Shown one piece after another: positions 10,806 to 23,392 of a stretch of DNA of 41,895 nt (positions are counted from its first letter, which is position 1; each line of letters begins with the position of its first letter). Under the pieces are notes generated by a model. The model saw only the letters and a program-made list of their open reading frames with translations. It made no database searches and was not told the origin of the DNA. The DNA is from Lenisia limosa. Taxonomy: Eukaryota; Breviatea. Position numbers and translations under genes: made by a program. The stretch lies in assembly GCA_001655205.1 (NCBI GenBank), contig LPNZ01011243.1:1-41895 (forward strand), written 5' to 3'.

Positions 10806-13800
10806 TTAGACCATCGCAGGAGGTTGGTCATCAATTACATCGTCACCCATCATGGCCTGACCAAGCCTGTCTGAAGGGTCGCGGAAGGGGGTCACAGGGG
10901 GCTCTAGATCATCTGAAGGGTTGACCCAAATTGGACTGAATTATCGATAGTTTTCAGCACAAAAAGATAGAATTTGATGTTCTACGCTTACTGCTTTCTG
11001 CAGGTTGGGCTGGTGATGAAACCTAAAAAAAATAAGATCAAAATATTATTGAACAAAAGAGGTATTTATAAAACAGAAGATAGTCATAACAGTCAGGCCC
11101 AGCAAACATTAATAGGCTGAAGTGATCGGATAATAGTCTCTTGATCCGGAAGGGGTGGCGACTAAGAGATGAGAGCCCTGAAGTCGAGCTAGGAAGAGAA
11201 AGGCAGCTAGGACTCAACATACCGCTGAAACTATGAGCTCACTGGGAGAGCGTTCAATACTTTCAGGAACCTGTGGGGATTCTTCTGAAGAAATGATAAA
11301 TGATGACAAAAGCGACCAACCAGTCTTTGGTATGTCCTCCTTTGTTATCTGCTGGTTTTTTTGTTTTCGTGTTCGTTTTGTCCGCTTTCCTGATGCAAGG
11401 CCTGATAGCAAAGATGAGAAAAGAGATAGAAAATAGACTTGCTTAAGGTGGTTCAGTCGTTGTTTTATTTGGTAAATAAAGCGGAACTGTGTGAGCAGTT
11501 TTTCAAAATGACCCTTCGGGATATGAAACCGCTCTAATATGGAAATTTTAAAAATGGGTAAAAATGAGTGTAAAAAAAAGGGGGGGGGGGCTGGAATGNN
11601 NNNNNNNNNNNNNNNNNNNNNNNNNNNNNNNNNNNNNNNNNNNNNNNNNNNNNNNNNNNNNNNNNNNNNNNNNNNNNNNNNNNNNNNNNNAATCCTCAAA
11701 TATCATGTTTAAACCTCCAAAAAAATGTAGAAGCCAAAAACGTCCAAAATTAGTTGGGAAAATGGACATTTAAAAAAATCTCTATCCGAGGCCATTTTAT
11801 ATGAAAAACTACCCTAGAAATTGTTCCCGAAGGCCTTTTTTTAAAACTGCACAATGGCTTCAAATTATTTTGCAATACAAAACAGCAACTGAACCACCCT
11901 AAGTATATTTTAGGCTCAAAAGCAGAAACTGCTTACCTTCCTCCATTTTCTTCAACCTCTCTTCAAGAGATTTTAACGCTTTTTCCCTGAAGGAATGATG
12001 TATATATCATACACTAATATAGAATAATATTATAAAAAAGAGGGTGCATCGAGATGATTATTAACTTTAGATCAGGAAATATACAGTATCACACTGGATG
12101 AAATTACCACACATAATGGGCGCAAACCTCCTTCGTTCATCCTGCTTGGATTTGCCCTTGGAGTCTTCCAGCGGCTCATCAGCTGGTGGCACGGTTACGT
12201 CCGCCTGGCCTTCGGCTTGGTCATCAAGGTGCCGTCCGACCAACTACAAATGAGACGGATGGGGATCAAAAAAAGTAAAACGTGGAGACTGCACTATGAT
12301 CACAATTTTAAGAAAAAGAGAGGAGAGTGATAAATAAGGCAGCGACAGTTCTTACATTATAGGTGACTTCACTAACTGAGTTAACAGCAGGCCTAAAATG
12401 TGTAAAAATACACACTCAGAAAAAAGCTTTCATTGGGATTCAATTATCTGCTATATCATATGTAATGGATTTGTAATGATTAGGGTAAAATCAAAGGTAG
12501 CTGTGCCCATTTCCTCTTGTATTTGTAATTTCCACATATTTGGTAGGACAAAACTGGATTGATACAATAGAGGATGGGTCCAAGAGGAAGAGCTTCTCAC
12601 TGCATCTGATTGGGAAAATAACTTGCGAAAGAAAAGTCTGTCGCATCATTGCCTCGGAAGTTGCCATTGTCTGTGGTCGAGTAAGGTTGGATTTCGAAAT
12701 AACAGAATATGATAGTTGAATTTGATGGGGAAAAAGGAACGCCTACACTGGAAGAACCTCAGGTACACCCAAGACGAATAAATGCCAACAACAAGGCGCA
12801 AAACTGTTCCGTACTCATGACTGAGCAAAATGTACACCAATGCTAACAAACAAATGGTAAAAGGCAGCATCTACAAGGAAAGTCACAATAATGAAAAGAC
12901 AGTTTGAGGTGGTTTGGCAAAAACAAAGAACTGCCCACTTTTGAGTTGATAGAGGTACTGCGGATCATAATTTTTGGATAAATCTATAGGATTAATTGGA
13001 TAAAACGATTGGGATACCTCTTTTACATTTTCTCCCATACCTGGGTAAGAGCCATGGCAGCTCCTGCTAAAACACCTCCGAATCCATAGGAGGTGGAATA
13101 CCTTGGAGAATTATCAGAACATGTTTAATAAAAATAGGTCAAGCAGGAAATCTCTATTGGTGCAAAAACCCCTTACAGAAAATGCAATTGTCCAGAAACG
13201 TAGTACAGGATAATGAACGCAAAAAACATGACAACTCCAATAGAAACATTAAGAATGGCCAAAAACTAAGATGGTGAGATAATGCTTGGTTTGTTAAGAA
13301 AAATAAGGGGAAAAAAAAAACATTTTTGTGATTTCAATAACACAGTGGGCCGACCTTGTAACACTCAAAAGGGCCCCATCTTGGCTCAAATACGTAGCCA
13401 AAGAAGGCAATGCCAACAACATCAATAATCACCTACAGTGGTCACTGTTCTACCTTATAGTATAGCAAATACCCAAAAACCCACCAACCCCAATAATATT
13501 CTTTTCGCAAAAGCCACATGTCAAGACGGTCCAAAACTAAAGGGTCAGGAAAATAACCCAATAACCCAAGTTACGAATGCAGACCTGATAGTGAGAAAAG
13601 ATGTACCCCGGAATCATAGCGAACCATTCTCGGAGACCAGGTATTACTAAATTGTCAAGAACCTGTGAGCAAAATCAATTGCCATAAAATTGGTTTGAAA
13701 AGATACTTTTAGGAAACAGCCTGTCACCCTGCATATTCCCTCCCAACTTACGGACAGTCAGAAGTGCGAAGCTTCCAACGGATGCTGAGACAATCTGTGT

Positions 13801-13941
13801 GTAGTACGGAACCTTGCTCCAGGGCTCTTTGACCAAAGACTACGTTGAGTGAGACTGAACAGAGAAATATCAGAAATAGGCAAGTGATCACCATTAAGGA
13901 ACCAGACTACCACTTACATCAAAGGTAAATCGAGGAGGCAT
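10806..13941 (-). CDS. TMEM115-like Golgi rhomboid-related membrane protein
   Basis: TMEM115 family: a catalytically dead, rhomboid-like multi-pass protein of the Golgi linked to retrograde trafficking. The start is ATG 13941 (MPPRFTFD). In-phase exons give SLVKEPWSKVPYYTQIVSAS, a hydrophobic segment, IPGLREWFAMIPGYIFSHYQ, VIIDVVGIAFFGYVFEPRWG + PFECYK (family motif LEPLWGxxE), FLAILNVSIGVVMFFAFIIL, YSTSYGFGGVLAGAAMALTQ and MLPFTICLLALVYILLSHEY... ending VYLRFFQ, then GNDATDFSFASYFPNQMQ (family FAFATFFPExLQ), PAVNSVSEVTYNLVGRHLDD and the cytosolic helix EKALKSLEERLKKMEE that also ends the human protein's conserved part. Five or six membrane helices are visible. The C-terminal exons (11220-11330, and about 10806-10960 ending GDDVIDDQPPAMV, TAA at 10806) are acidic and poorly conserved. 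A TIR element fills the intron at 11330-11935. Confidence 0.85.
11443..11902. mobile_element. TTAA/CTAA-flanked inverted-repeat element, copy B (partly in gap)
   Basis: The left end TTAA-GGTGGTTCAGTCGTTGTTTT begins at 11443. The right end, read on the other strand, is GGTGGTTCAGTTGCTGTTTT, ending at CTAA (11899-11902). The terminal sequence GGTGGTTCA matches element 9519-9648, so the two belong to one family. It is about 460 bases long, including an N gap at 11599-11690. The interior is AT-rich and shows no transposase. It lies in an intron of the minus-strand TMEM115-like gene. Confidence 0.65.
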
Positions 13942-14289
13942 GGTTACCCTTTCTTGCTATCTACGTGAAGCAATTGATCACCAATTGATTCCTCCAAAAA
14001 AAAGCAGGGAAAACGGCAAGGCTTCAGCAGGATGCAGGAACTACAACATCAAGCAAGTTGGAGGAAAGATTGTTTCTTCTCTTGCAGTTCTCTGGTCTCT
14101 GTGTAGTACAAGTGTAGTACAGACAGAGAGAACAATGAATGGAAACGAAAGACAGAGAAATGTGAGAAATGAGAGAAGACTAAAAGACAGTATAACACTG
14201 GTCCAGTTCTCAGACCGGATTCAAAAAATTACGGCGGCGAAGCAGAAGAAACTTTCATCGGCTGTTATTTTGGATCACTTCTATCGTAT
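13942..14289. other. intergenic region upstream of TMEM115-like gene and tRNA
   Basis: It contains the 5' flank of the minus-strand TMEM115-like gene and the 5' flank of the tRNA. The plus-strand reading frame open here has no recognisable domain and runs into the tRNA, so I do not call it a gene. Confidence 0.5.
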
Positions 14290-14371
14290 GACTAGTTGGC
14301 CGAGTGGTTAAGGCGACAGATTAGAAATCTGTTGGGTTCTGCCCGCGTAGGTTCAAATCCTGCACTAGTCG
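14290..14371 (+). tRNA. tRNA-Ser (anticodon AGA)
   Basis: An 82-base cloverleaf. The acceptor stem GACTAGT pairs exactly with ACTAGTC, followed by discriminator G. A box: TGGCCGAGTGGTTAAGG. The anticodon stem ACAGA/TCTGT holds loop TTAGAAA with anticodon AGA at 14323-14325. There is a long variable arm typical of serine tRNAs and a T arm with GGTTCAAATCC (B box). No intron. A T-run immediately downstream (14373-14380) fits RNA polymerase III termination. CCA is not encoded, as in eukaryotes. Confidence 0.97.
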
Positions 14372-14950
14372 ATTTTTTTTTCCTAAGGGAGTAAACACAA
14401 ATAAATACATGTTTGATCAATGTTATTCGCATTTGTTCTTTTTTATTATTAAAGAATATCTATGACACGCATCAGTCAAGCATCTGTTGTGATTTTCATT
14501 TTCACCCAATTTTACCCTTCAGGTAGCAAAAAGTAACACGGGCCGGATTGACCCAGAGCTGCTGGGAACAATTTTCACCCACCAATGGGTCAATATATAT
14601 TGGGTATTTCGAATTGGTAAAAATTGCGTAAGTTGACAACCTCCGAGCCAGACTACTGGTAACACACCTGCTTTAAGATTGTATTGTATATAAATAATAC
14701 ATGATCATATCGATATTGGATTTTTGCAATAACGAATAGCAGGATAAATTAAAGCGAAACGGAATCAAAATAACAATAGAGAGGAGAATCAACTCTTGCA
14801 AAGTAATGTGACAGAATTGAAGTTTTAGCTGGCAATGAAACCTTCAGGCATAACATTACAAATGTAGTTGGTGAGTGCTCGCTTGCTGTCACTTGGCTTA
14901 TCACTTGCCTTATCGTAACTAAAATGTCATCTTCTGCTTCAAATGCTTTT
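14372..14950. other. intergenic region between tRNA-Ser and TRAPPC12 3' end
   Basis: It begins with the oligo-T pol III terminator. The remainder is AT-rich and holds the 3' end of the minus-strand TRAPPC12 gene. A minus-strand open frame (14749-14964) overlaps the TRAPPC12 stop in another frame and is not considered a gene. Confidence 0.5.
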
Positions 14951-17900
14951 TTAAACGAGAACACCTTCCCACATTTTGATGAGTACTTCTGAAAGTAGTT
15001 GGTTGAAGTTCAATTTCATGTTCTCCAAAATATGGCTGTGAGCCTACGCGTTAAACAAGTTGTGAGACAAAAGGCCTACCAGGTTCATAGCGCCTGCCAT
15101 GTCCCCAGAATCCAGCCTGGCCTGGGCCAAATACGCCACTGCCGTTCTGGAAGATCAGAGCATTGACAATTGTAAAAAATATAACCCACATCAAATAGTA
15201 TCACATCAACTATAGTTTTTTTCTTTACTCATACATCTGAACCTGACAAACAACTAACAACTATTTTATTTGCAATTCTTACGTGGATTCCGGGCCGAGT
15301 TCACGTGCTTTTGAGAAGTGAACCACCGCCTCTCTGTGCCGCCGTGACTTCGACAGCATATATCCACTGGTTCAGTTAGTAATTCGTTGACATTTCAGAA
15401 ATGGAAATAAAAGAAGCACTCATAATGCCACTTTAAAAAAAATCAAAGGCGGTAGCAAATATGGAGTTGATCTCATTATTATTTTTTTTCACTTTTCAAA
15501 AGAGTCAAATTGTTTTATTTTAAAATGTTTTACAAACCAGATCCTCAAAAGTCCAGAGCTGTGGCCCCTTCAAACAATAACCAGCATGTAGAATTTAGCC
15601 TATCTATACAAACCTTGACATGAATTTGTAGAATGAGTCTGCGAGATGGTAAATGTGCTTTTGGAAGAACACATCCGCTGCTGAAATGGAACCTGCCTTC
15701 AAGGGTCATAAAAATGAATCGGTGTGTCAAATGCCCCTGATAACTGTCATAGATGGGAGATATAACATTATGAAACTGTTGACTATCTAACAGCTGAAAA
15801 ACAGAGTTCCAAGTGGGAGAACAAACCTCAACTTGCATTCTAATAATGTGGAATAAAATAGAACGATCTTGAGGAGCTCTCTCGTTAAGCTGCGAATATG
15901 AGGTCAAAGGGTGATGTCCATAATCCTCAGTAGACCGAGAATACCAACCTTGTGCATGAGTTCAATAGAGGTAGAAGGGAACTGAAGTTGTGAAATCAGG
16001 ATCGCAATTGCAGCACCAAGGCGAACACAGCGCGACTGCCACCGTTGAAACATGGTCGAAGGGGCCAGACAAGGTACACCCTGAATATCAGTAACATGGA
16101 CTAAGAGTTAACCATTATTGCTTATCCCCCCCCCCCCCNNNNNNNNNNNNNNNNNNNNNNNNNNNNNNNNNNNNNNNNNNNNNNNNNNNNNNNNNNNNNN
16201 NNNNNNNNNNNNNNNNNNNNNNNNNNNNNNNNNNNNNNNNNNNNNNNNNNNNNNNNNNNNNNNNNNNNNNNNNNNGTTTATAGAGGTAAATACAGGTTCA
16301 GAAAAAAAAGAAAAAAAAAAGAAAAAAAAAAAAAACTACTCTCAGGAAAAGCACTTGGGTATTAATTTCAGAAAGTGCAGAAAAGAATCTATGCTTTCTT
16401 GGTGGAATTCAGACTTTTCGACTTGAGTCCAATTCCATACCTCATGAGAGAAGTGAGTGAAGGGCCTGAAGGGCGAAGAGTCGGTAAATAGTCGATGTCA
16501 TGAAGGAAGGACTGCAGGGTAAAAGTAAAGGTAAAGACGTTTTGCCCATAAAACTAACTTGAGTGTCATCAAGGGGTTCAGCAGTCAATTGGTTACTGGT
16601 CATAAAACTTTTAATGCGGTCCGCCTAAATGTATCAGCTTCATGACAAGTAATAATTTTGGGTTTTTTTTTTTAATAAAAATAATTTTCATTACCATCAT
16701 CATAATAGAAAATGTATCTTTAAAAGAACAATAAAAATCTGCTGCATCAAAGTGTCATTAAAGCGGTGTTAAAGCCGGGTGCCAATCCAAAAAATTGTCA
16801 CGTATCCGAACAAAAAGTTTCGATGACATCATCTTTTTTTCTAAAAAGAGTTTTATGGAGGTCGGTAAGTTTTTTTTTTGAGCATCATGAGGCACATAGG
16901 TTGATTTATTGACTTGATGAAAAGGTTTTTGAATAAGTGACACGGTGTTGATGCAGTATAATATCTGATAATATATTGTAATAAATCATTTGAAGTATTA
17001 TCAAAGACAAAAGCTTACCTGGTTGCAACAGATATGGTAAAGCTCAAAAAGCTTGTCAATTGCCTGAATGGTAAAGAAAAACAGATTGCTAAGCAAAAAG
17101 GAAAAAAACAGGAATGCTATCTTTTACAGATGAGTGTATTTCATGTTTGCTTCAATGCTTACGGTGAGTGTCTGCCCAAGGTAGTGTGGCAGTTCAGCAG
17201 CTAAAACTCGGAGACCGAACGGAATCATTGACCCCCGTCGTCCTGCATAAAGCCCAACCTGGATCCGTCACTAACGATGCTATTGTGGTAACAAAATGGG
17301 AAACAAAAAAAGACTCAATTCCATTGACTGCGCGCTATTTTATCATATGTATTATGGGTGAAATAGTGATTATTTTTTTCACTATATGATACCTTTACAT
17401 ATATGCATATAGTATATATATATATATATATAGATATATATAATTAAATATTAGAATAACATAGTATTATATTTATTCTTTAACAGGTTAAGATCCTCTA
17501 CATTCCATCCAAACCTGATTGTCGAAGAGAGTGTTGGGGCTATTCAAGTCCCCCTACGATGTCAAAACAATCATGCAATATGATGTGTTGGGCAAAAAAT
17601 AAGAATTTGAATGCGAGGTAAATTAGAGTTTTTTTACATAATACATAATATAGTATATCATATGATATCATATGCATATACTATATACTATAATATAATA
17701 TATCGATATATATAGTAGTATATGATATATATATACTAGCTATACTAATTATATATTATATAAATAATATATACTATATCTAGCTATATCATATGTACTA
17801 TATGTATTATACATCGATATTATATCTTCTTTCATATAGTATTATATGCCTTCGATTTCAGGCCCACAAAAGAGGCGAGGTCAGTGGCGGCAACAGTATG

Positions 17901-19030
17901 CCTGCTGAGTTGGAAGTTTGCCCTCAACCGTGCCAGTCTTAATAAGTAGACCTCAGCTGTGAAAAAAGGTTTTTTGTATTTAGGCGAAAAAAAGAACAAT
18001 ATCAAAACCCCCCTCAATATTGTTTGATCTCATTTGAAATGGACTCGATTCAAATCAAGAAATACAAAAAATACAAAAAGAATGCAACACAAAACCCCAA
18101 TACCTCATCAGGCTTCAACGCTGACTCAGTGATTGACAATTGGGCAGTAAGAGCCAAAACAGCAATCCATGCTCCACGACCCTGGGAAGTCAAAGAAATA
18201 AACCATTTCTATGGTTCAATTTTGCTCATGAAAGACCAACGGCTAGATCATTGACTCCTTGTAAGTTATGGGCCACTGCTGCTTCAGACGGGCGTTGTAC
18301 GTTACTTTGGAAGGTCACACAGAGGCCAATATCGTAACACGATTAGAGCTTACATTGCCTCAAAAATATGCTTTTTTAAGGTACATATATATATATATAT
18401 CATATACATATGATATACATGTATATATTTTTTGGGCTTCTTAGTCTTCCAAAAATAAGAGAAAAATATGGATAATTACCGAGGATTTATCAAAAAAACA
18501 AAACAAAAAAAAAGTGGCCAGTAAGACATTGGGCTCCACCACTTACGCTTCAGCCATGCCTCGGTGAAGGGCCGCGGTGAACTCCTGCGATGGGCTGACG
18601 CGCCTTCTGAAAGTGAATGTGATGCGATTGGAATTATTATCAAGGTTTGTACAGAATTTGCTCCTTCTTTTGTTGTTTATCTGGTGTTGACCTGACTATA
18701 TTGGCCATGTCTAACTCTGCAACACCAATATTGATCTCATTAAGCTACAATATGTATCAAGCAGGATTACTCATGACCATTCAAGTAACTGACAAAACCC
18801 AGGCCTACTCATTGTCCGAACTAGAACGAGGGGCTGGAGACTGGTTTCCTTCTAAGTGTATGAAAAAAAAAAAGCCATTCTACTCTTATTCAGATCCAGT
18901 ATCCCATCATTAGTGTGGAGGAACCAATCTCACTGAATGGGTTTTTCTGTCCACCCGAAGGAGGCACGGGTAGCGTTCTTCGCGAAGAGACGGTCACATT
19001 GGGAGATTGCGGATGGAATGGATTTGACAT
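14951..19030 (-). CDS. TRAPPC12: TRAPPC12 (TRAPP complex subunit 12, TPR protein)
   Basis: Subunit of the TRAPP tethering complex that acts in ER-Golgi transport; a TPR-repeat protein. The start ATG is at 19030 (MSNPFHPQSPNVTVSSRR, low-complexity Ser/Pro N-terminus). The recognisable core spans several small exons: GRGAWIAVLALTAQLSITES; LLRLARLRANFQLSRHTVAA + LASF (family LWFVRLALLxKLGxFxxA); GDLNSPNTLFDNQ (family FGNLDxPDLYYE); and VGLYAGRRGSMIPFGLRVLA + AELPHYLGQTL (family YPGRRGSMVPFxxRxLxAELxxYLG), the best diagnostic. TPR-like exons follow: LSKSRRHREAVVHFSKAREL, then TAVAYLAQARLDSGDMAGAM. The C-terminus is LNFNQLLSEVLIKMWEGVLV with TAA at 14951-14953. The gap at 16139-16275 may hide an exon. 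Large (TA)-rich introns lie at 17390-17460 and 17630-17840. Confidence 0.85.
17637..17836. repeat. AT-rich dyad-symmetric tract in TRAPPC12 intron
   Basis: Around 200 bases of interleaved TATA, ATATCATATGATATC and TACTATAT words with extensive self-complementarity, like 61-300. A shorter (TA)n run lies at 17410-17440. It lies between TRAPPC12 exons and is non-coding. Confidence 0.8.
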
Positions 19031-19339
19031 TGTGAATCAGTTGTGAATATCTCCTAGGTAGGACAAAAACAGGAAAGCTGTTGAGTTTTGTTTTGTTTCC
19101 TTTAAAACCTGGAGGAGGAGGAGGAGGAAGGGGGGGGGGGGGCAGGAGAAGGGCANNNNNNNNNNNNNNNNNNNNNNNNNNNNNNNNNNNNNNNNNNNNN
19201 NNNNNNNNNNNNTTGATATACTCTATCAAAAAAATAATAGCATCAAAAGAAGCTCCTTTATTTGCTGTTTGTTTAGCTAGGTTAGATTCTTTTTTTTTGT
19301 TTTAATAAGTGTTTTTGACGCACTTAATTACTGGATTTG

Positions 19340-20460
19340 ATGACTACTGCTGAAGGTATTTTGGAATTGAAGAGGAAAATAAGCCATTGTTCCATTCGCC
19401 ATGTTTCACCAAATTCAGAACCTACTATGGAACAACCACCTGTGATTGTAGTAAGTAGGGGTTATTATGATGATTCCAGAGCGTTTTTGCGGATAAATAT
19501 TAAAAGGTACCATGTTAGGAGGCTTTTATTGAACTATTATCTTATTTTCAGTTGATAATAACATCCTCTGAAGGAAACCATTCCTTCCAAAGCGCGCCAA
19601 TTCACTCTTCTTTCACCCAATTATTTTTATTTCTTTCAATACCTCCAAGGCTCTTCTATGTGGATTTGCAGCATCCTTTTCTTTACTTATAAATTTAGGA
19701 GACTAAGGAGGATGTGGTTGACATCGAGGCCCAAAAGAAAGTATGTTCATTTCCCAACAATCATATGTTTTTACTCATCATATTCCTTGAATATTTTGTT
19801 TCCACCCCCTTACACATGAATGCTTTGTGAGAAAAGATGAGATAAAATTGTGTTTTTTTGGTCCTCCGAAAAAAGTGACTTTTTTCACCTTCAAGATCGA
19901 ACTCAAGTCACTTCAGAAGGAGAAAGATGTGACTAAAGAGAAGCCAAAAGCTCCTGAAGAAACGAAGGAGGAAGAGCAAAGTGAAATCAAGGAAGCAGAG
20001 GCTCCACCTAAGGTGGTCAGTTTGGGGCAAAATCACTTTTCCCGTCCTTTGTAGCGGCATTTATGTTTTTTAATATCACAGGTTCAAGAAGAGTCAGTAC
20101 CAAAGCCAGTCCAGCAAAAGGTCGAGCTTGTTTATGTGGTATGCGTGGTTGCTCTTCACTGTATTTATTTTTTCTTGGCTCTTCATTTTCATTTCTTAGG
20201 ACGATGATTATGATGACGATGAAGATCAGTTTTTTCAGGTTTGTTGAGAGGCCTTTGTTGGGGAGCTTCTGTTCACAAGGTAGGAGGACGATGAAGAGTC
20301 GGACTACGAAGCTTCTGAAAGCGAGGCTAGTGAAGGCATTATTTATGAGAAGAAGCGGCCGGTGGAGTCTTCAGATGATGACTACACTGACGACAGCGAA
20401 GATGAACGTCCAGTCAAGCGCAAGCCCGCTCGCAAGCCCGCCAAGAAAGCCCGTAAGTAG
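19340..20460 (+). CDS. small acidic/basic low-complexity protein, unidentified
   Basis: The start is ATG 19340 (MTTAEGILELKRKISH...EQPPVIV). Later exons are ETKEDVVDIEAQKK (about 19699), IELKSLQKEKDVTKEKPKAP plus a Glu-rich run (19895-20010), VQEESVPKPVQQKVELVYV (about 20082), DDDYDDDEDQFFQ (about 20200), and EDDEESDYEASESEASEG leading to a basic tail KRKPARKPAKKARK with stop at 20458. The Asp/Glu blocks followed by a Lys/Arg tail recall nuclear, chromatin- or nucleolus-associated proteins, but no domain is recognised. The final codons coincide with a strong donor (GTAAGTAGG), so the gene may continue past 20460. It is divergent from TRAPPC12. Confidence 0.55.
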
Positions 20461-20582
20461 GCTGTTGTAATTTCTTGTACAGTATGTGTTTTTAATGGAT
20501 CGTATTTTTAGTTTTGACAGTTAGTGGACCGTTCCATGGTACAACCTGAAATACATTCTTTAAGTAATAAATAGAAACCATA

Positions 20583-23392
20583 TTATGATGCAGCGGACTT
20601 CATTTTGGCAAATCTTGCCACCTCCCATTTGTAATGCACCTCAAACGTGGAGAGGGAGAAGGCCTGGCCGCAGAGAGGGCATTCGCGGGGCATTGTGTTG
20701 CTGTCATACTCCACTATAGCATTAAAGCAATCACTGATAGGAATTGGCGAGTACTGTAGTTTCCCCCCCTCCCATTAGTCTGAATTATTTGGAGACAACC
20801 CTTCCATTCTTTATTCCTATGGCGACTCACCTTCGGTCGGTGAAAGCCGCTTTCGTGGAGCCAAAATGCTGACATCCATACGGAGTGCCTCACCTTGCTG
20901 AGCCCCTGAAACCATGAAACTCTGCCTCAAAATAGATTCTCGGAGAGCAAATATCTGACCTTCAAAGAGGGAGTGGTCAAGAGCTTTGTAGACGACATTG
21001 GCATCTTCAATATTGGCAACGGTGATCACAGCCTTGCCCTGCAATCATAAGTTTTGGAAGACCTTTTCAAAAAGACTCATACAAAATCAATACACCTCCT
21101 GCCTATCTCACACAGTCAACTCACCTGGCAGTTCCCTGAGGCATTCCTGAAGACTACCGGCTTGGTGTACTGAGAGATTCCACATTCATAAACCATACGA
21201 GTGATTTGCGACTCATTGGTGCGAGATGGTAAACGGGCAAATTGGATAGTGACTCTAGAAAGTCAGCACTGAATCATGAAAGAAGAAGACGCACCCATTA
21301 GGGAAAGAAACGACTGGGGGAGGAGGGCCTCGCCGCTTGGGTGACGGTGAGCGTGAGCGAGAGAGTGACCGTGACATTGACCGTGGAGAATATCGCCTGG
21401 TGTTTCGCGAATTGTAGCGACGGTTACTGTTGTGATCAATCAAAAAATTGGGCTGGCAAAATACTCCAATCAGTCTCAAACATTTCCTGTATTCCAATTG
21501 CTATGATATTGGAGGTGGAGGGGGAGAGTAAAATTGAAAAATTAATGAAACAAAAAAACCCAAATCAACTCTGTTGGCTGGTAACACACAAGGGTTGATA
21601 ACAACAAAACAAAAAAAGCCCAAGCCAGTAGCTTCTGCAACACCGCATCCCATCACTGGGTGAAAGGTAGGGAAGCTCGAGCTTACTCTCTTTTGCCTCG
21701 GTTGTTATTATTATATCGCCTGCGAACTGGACTGAAACTTCGGCTTCGGCTTCGACTGCGCGAAATACGCGAATAGCGCGAACCAGACGTGGGTCTGAAT
21801 TGTAAACCGTTGCCAAACAATTTTCCGTCCGGATGCAATACTAACCTTGACCTTGACCTGCTACGCGACCGTGAGCGCGAACGCGACATTGAACGAGACC
21901 AGCGCCTAAAGCAGATTATTGGGTTGCCTATACCTCAATGTTGTAAAACCTCAAATAGATAATTCACAAAAGGGGGTATTGTCACAGTGACACACCTTCC
22001 CTGTGGCCTGTAGCGCCTCCTAGGTGACCTTGAACGGGACCTTGACATCGAGCGAGAGAGTGATCTGACGATCAGAAAATACCGCCAAAGGAGACATTAT
22101 TACTCCAAATCCAATATTCCTTATATCATATTCGATCAAAGCACGTTAGAATTGTACGCAATACTTACCGTGACCTTGACATTGATCGGGATCGAGAACG
22201 GCGATCACTGGTGTGGTATTGAGACTGGGGCTGGATCTAGGAGGTCAGACTGTTACTCAAAAAGCATGCAAATATGATTAAAAATGTCAAGAAACAAACT
22301 AAAGATGCTAACTCAATGACAACAAGCAGCATTTCACTGTCGAAACAGAAGAATCTACTCACAGGGTATTGGATAGTAGGGGGAACTGGGGGCTGATTTT
22401 CGTTGAGGGAAGCGAGAATAGATGGAGTGAGGCGACGAAGGTCAAAGATCGCAGATATGGCCGCAATAGTGGAAGGGAATGTCAGGGTGGCTTTACCTAG
22501 GTTGTAAGTGGAATAGTGTTACTGATGTGTCACAGAATAAGACAGATTTTTCAATAAAACCTCCATTGATATCGATATTACACAGTTGCAGTTTCAGACC
22601 TCTGAGGGCAAATGTTATTGATGAGGGGTTGTGCGGGTGGATGTAACTTCTGAAAGCAGCTTCAGAGGACTAAAGAGTTACCGAAGCAGATGTCAAGTAG
22701 CAATGTAACCCGAGCCAACAATGTTAGAAATGGTATGTACGAGGGTTGGTCCGACTTCTTTGGCCACACTCTGGCTGACAAGCGCGGGAATGACCTTGTT
22801 CGCTTTGGGGAAGTTACCTGCGAACAGTTAATAAAGAGCGTGAGGCCCACATTCACACACTATCATCGAGTCCCCTCCACCTTTGGAAGCATTTGGGTCT
22901 GAAACAAATGACTGAGGGGGCATTTGTCGGAACTCCACTGCGAACATGGGTGTATGTTTACCCAGCTCTATACAGTCCAACTGATGCTTAGCGTTCACTG
23001 CATCTTGCCATGACATCATAGTCACAAAGCCAAGCCCTGAACAGTGAAGCACATCGTACTGGATACTATATTAGGATTACATGAATGGGAATACACAAAA
23101 TGATAAGGTAACGGCAAGGAAAGAAGATGTAATCACCCATTAAAACCCGCGTTTGCCCAGTCAACCTTTACTACTTTCCTTGACAATCTAAAATGTTAAA
23201 ACATAAAGGAACCATCAAAAAGTGTACGTATTCTGACCATTCAGTATACCTTAACACGGTTGACTTGTCCAAAGAGCTCGAAGAGCCCTCGAATGCCATC
23301 CTGCGTTGCTCCATCAGGAAGACCGTGGAGAAACAAGCAGGGGTGGTCCCCCGAACTCATTGGACCGTCTCTTGGCTCAGATAATGCCTGTG
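20583..23392 (-). CDS. RS-rich RNA-recognition-motif protein (splicing-factor type)
   Basis: Exons read on the minus strand, N to C: an RRM with RNP2 LFLHGLPDG and helix ATQDGIRGLFELFGQVNRVK (23260-23380), continuing with RNP1 GLGFVTMMSW (about 22990-23040) and ending KHTPMFAVEFR; a conserved-looking middle domain GNFPKANKVIPALVSQSVAK with IHPHNPSSITFALRGLKL; GKATLTFPSTIAAISAIFDL; then an Arg/Ser domain split over at least four exons (SRSRSMSRSR, RSRSRSRSRSR, SRSRSRSFSPVRRR, RSLSRSRSPSPKRR; 21340-22220); and a second RRM-like unit, VTIQFARLPSRTNESQITRM and GKAVITVANIEDANVVYKAL. A final exon has CPLCGQAFSLSTFEVHYKWE, a possible zinc knuckle. The stop TAA is at 20583-20585. RS domains are substrates of LAMMER kinases such as the one at 2113. 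The first exon is not resolved; candidates lie at 23451-23756. Confidence 0.75.

Noticed and set aside
14749-14964. 71-codon minus-strand frame near the TRAPPC12 end
   Set aside because: It overlaps the last TRAPPC12 exon in another frame and has no recognisable features.
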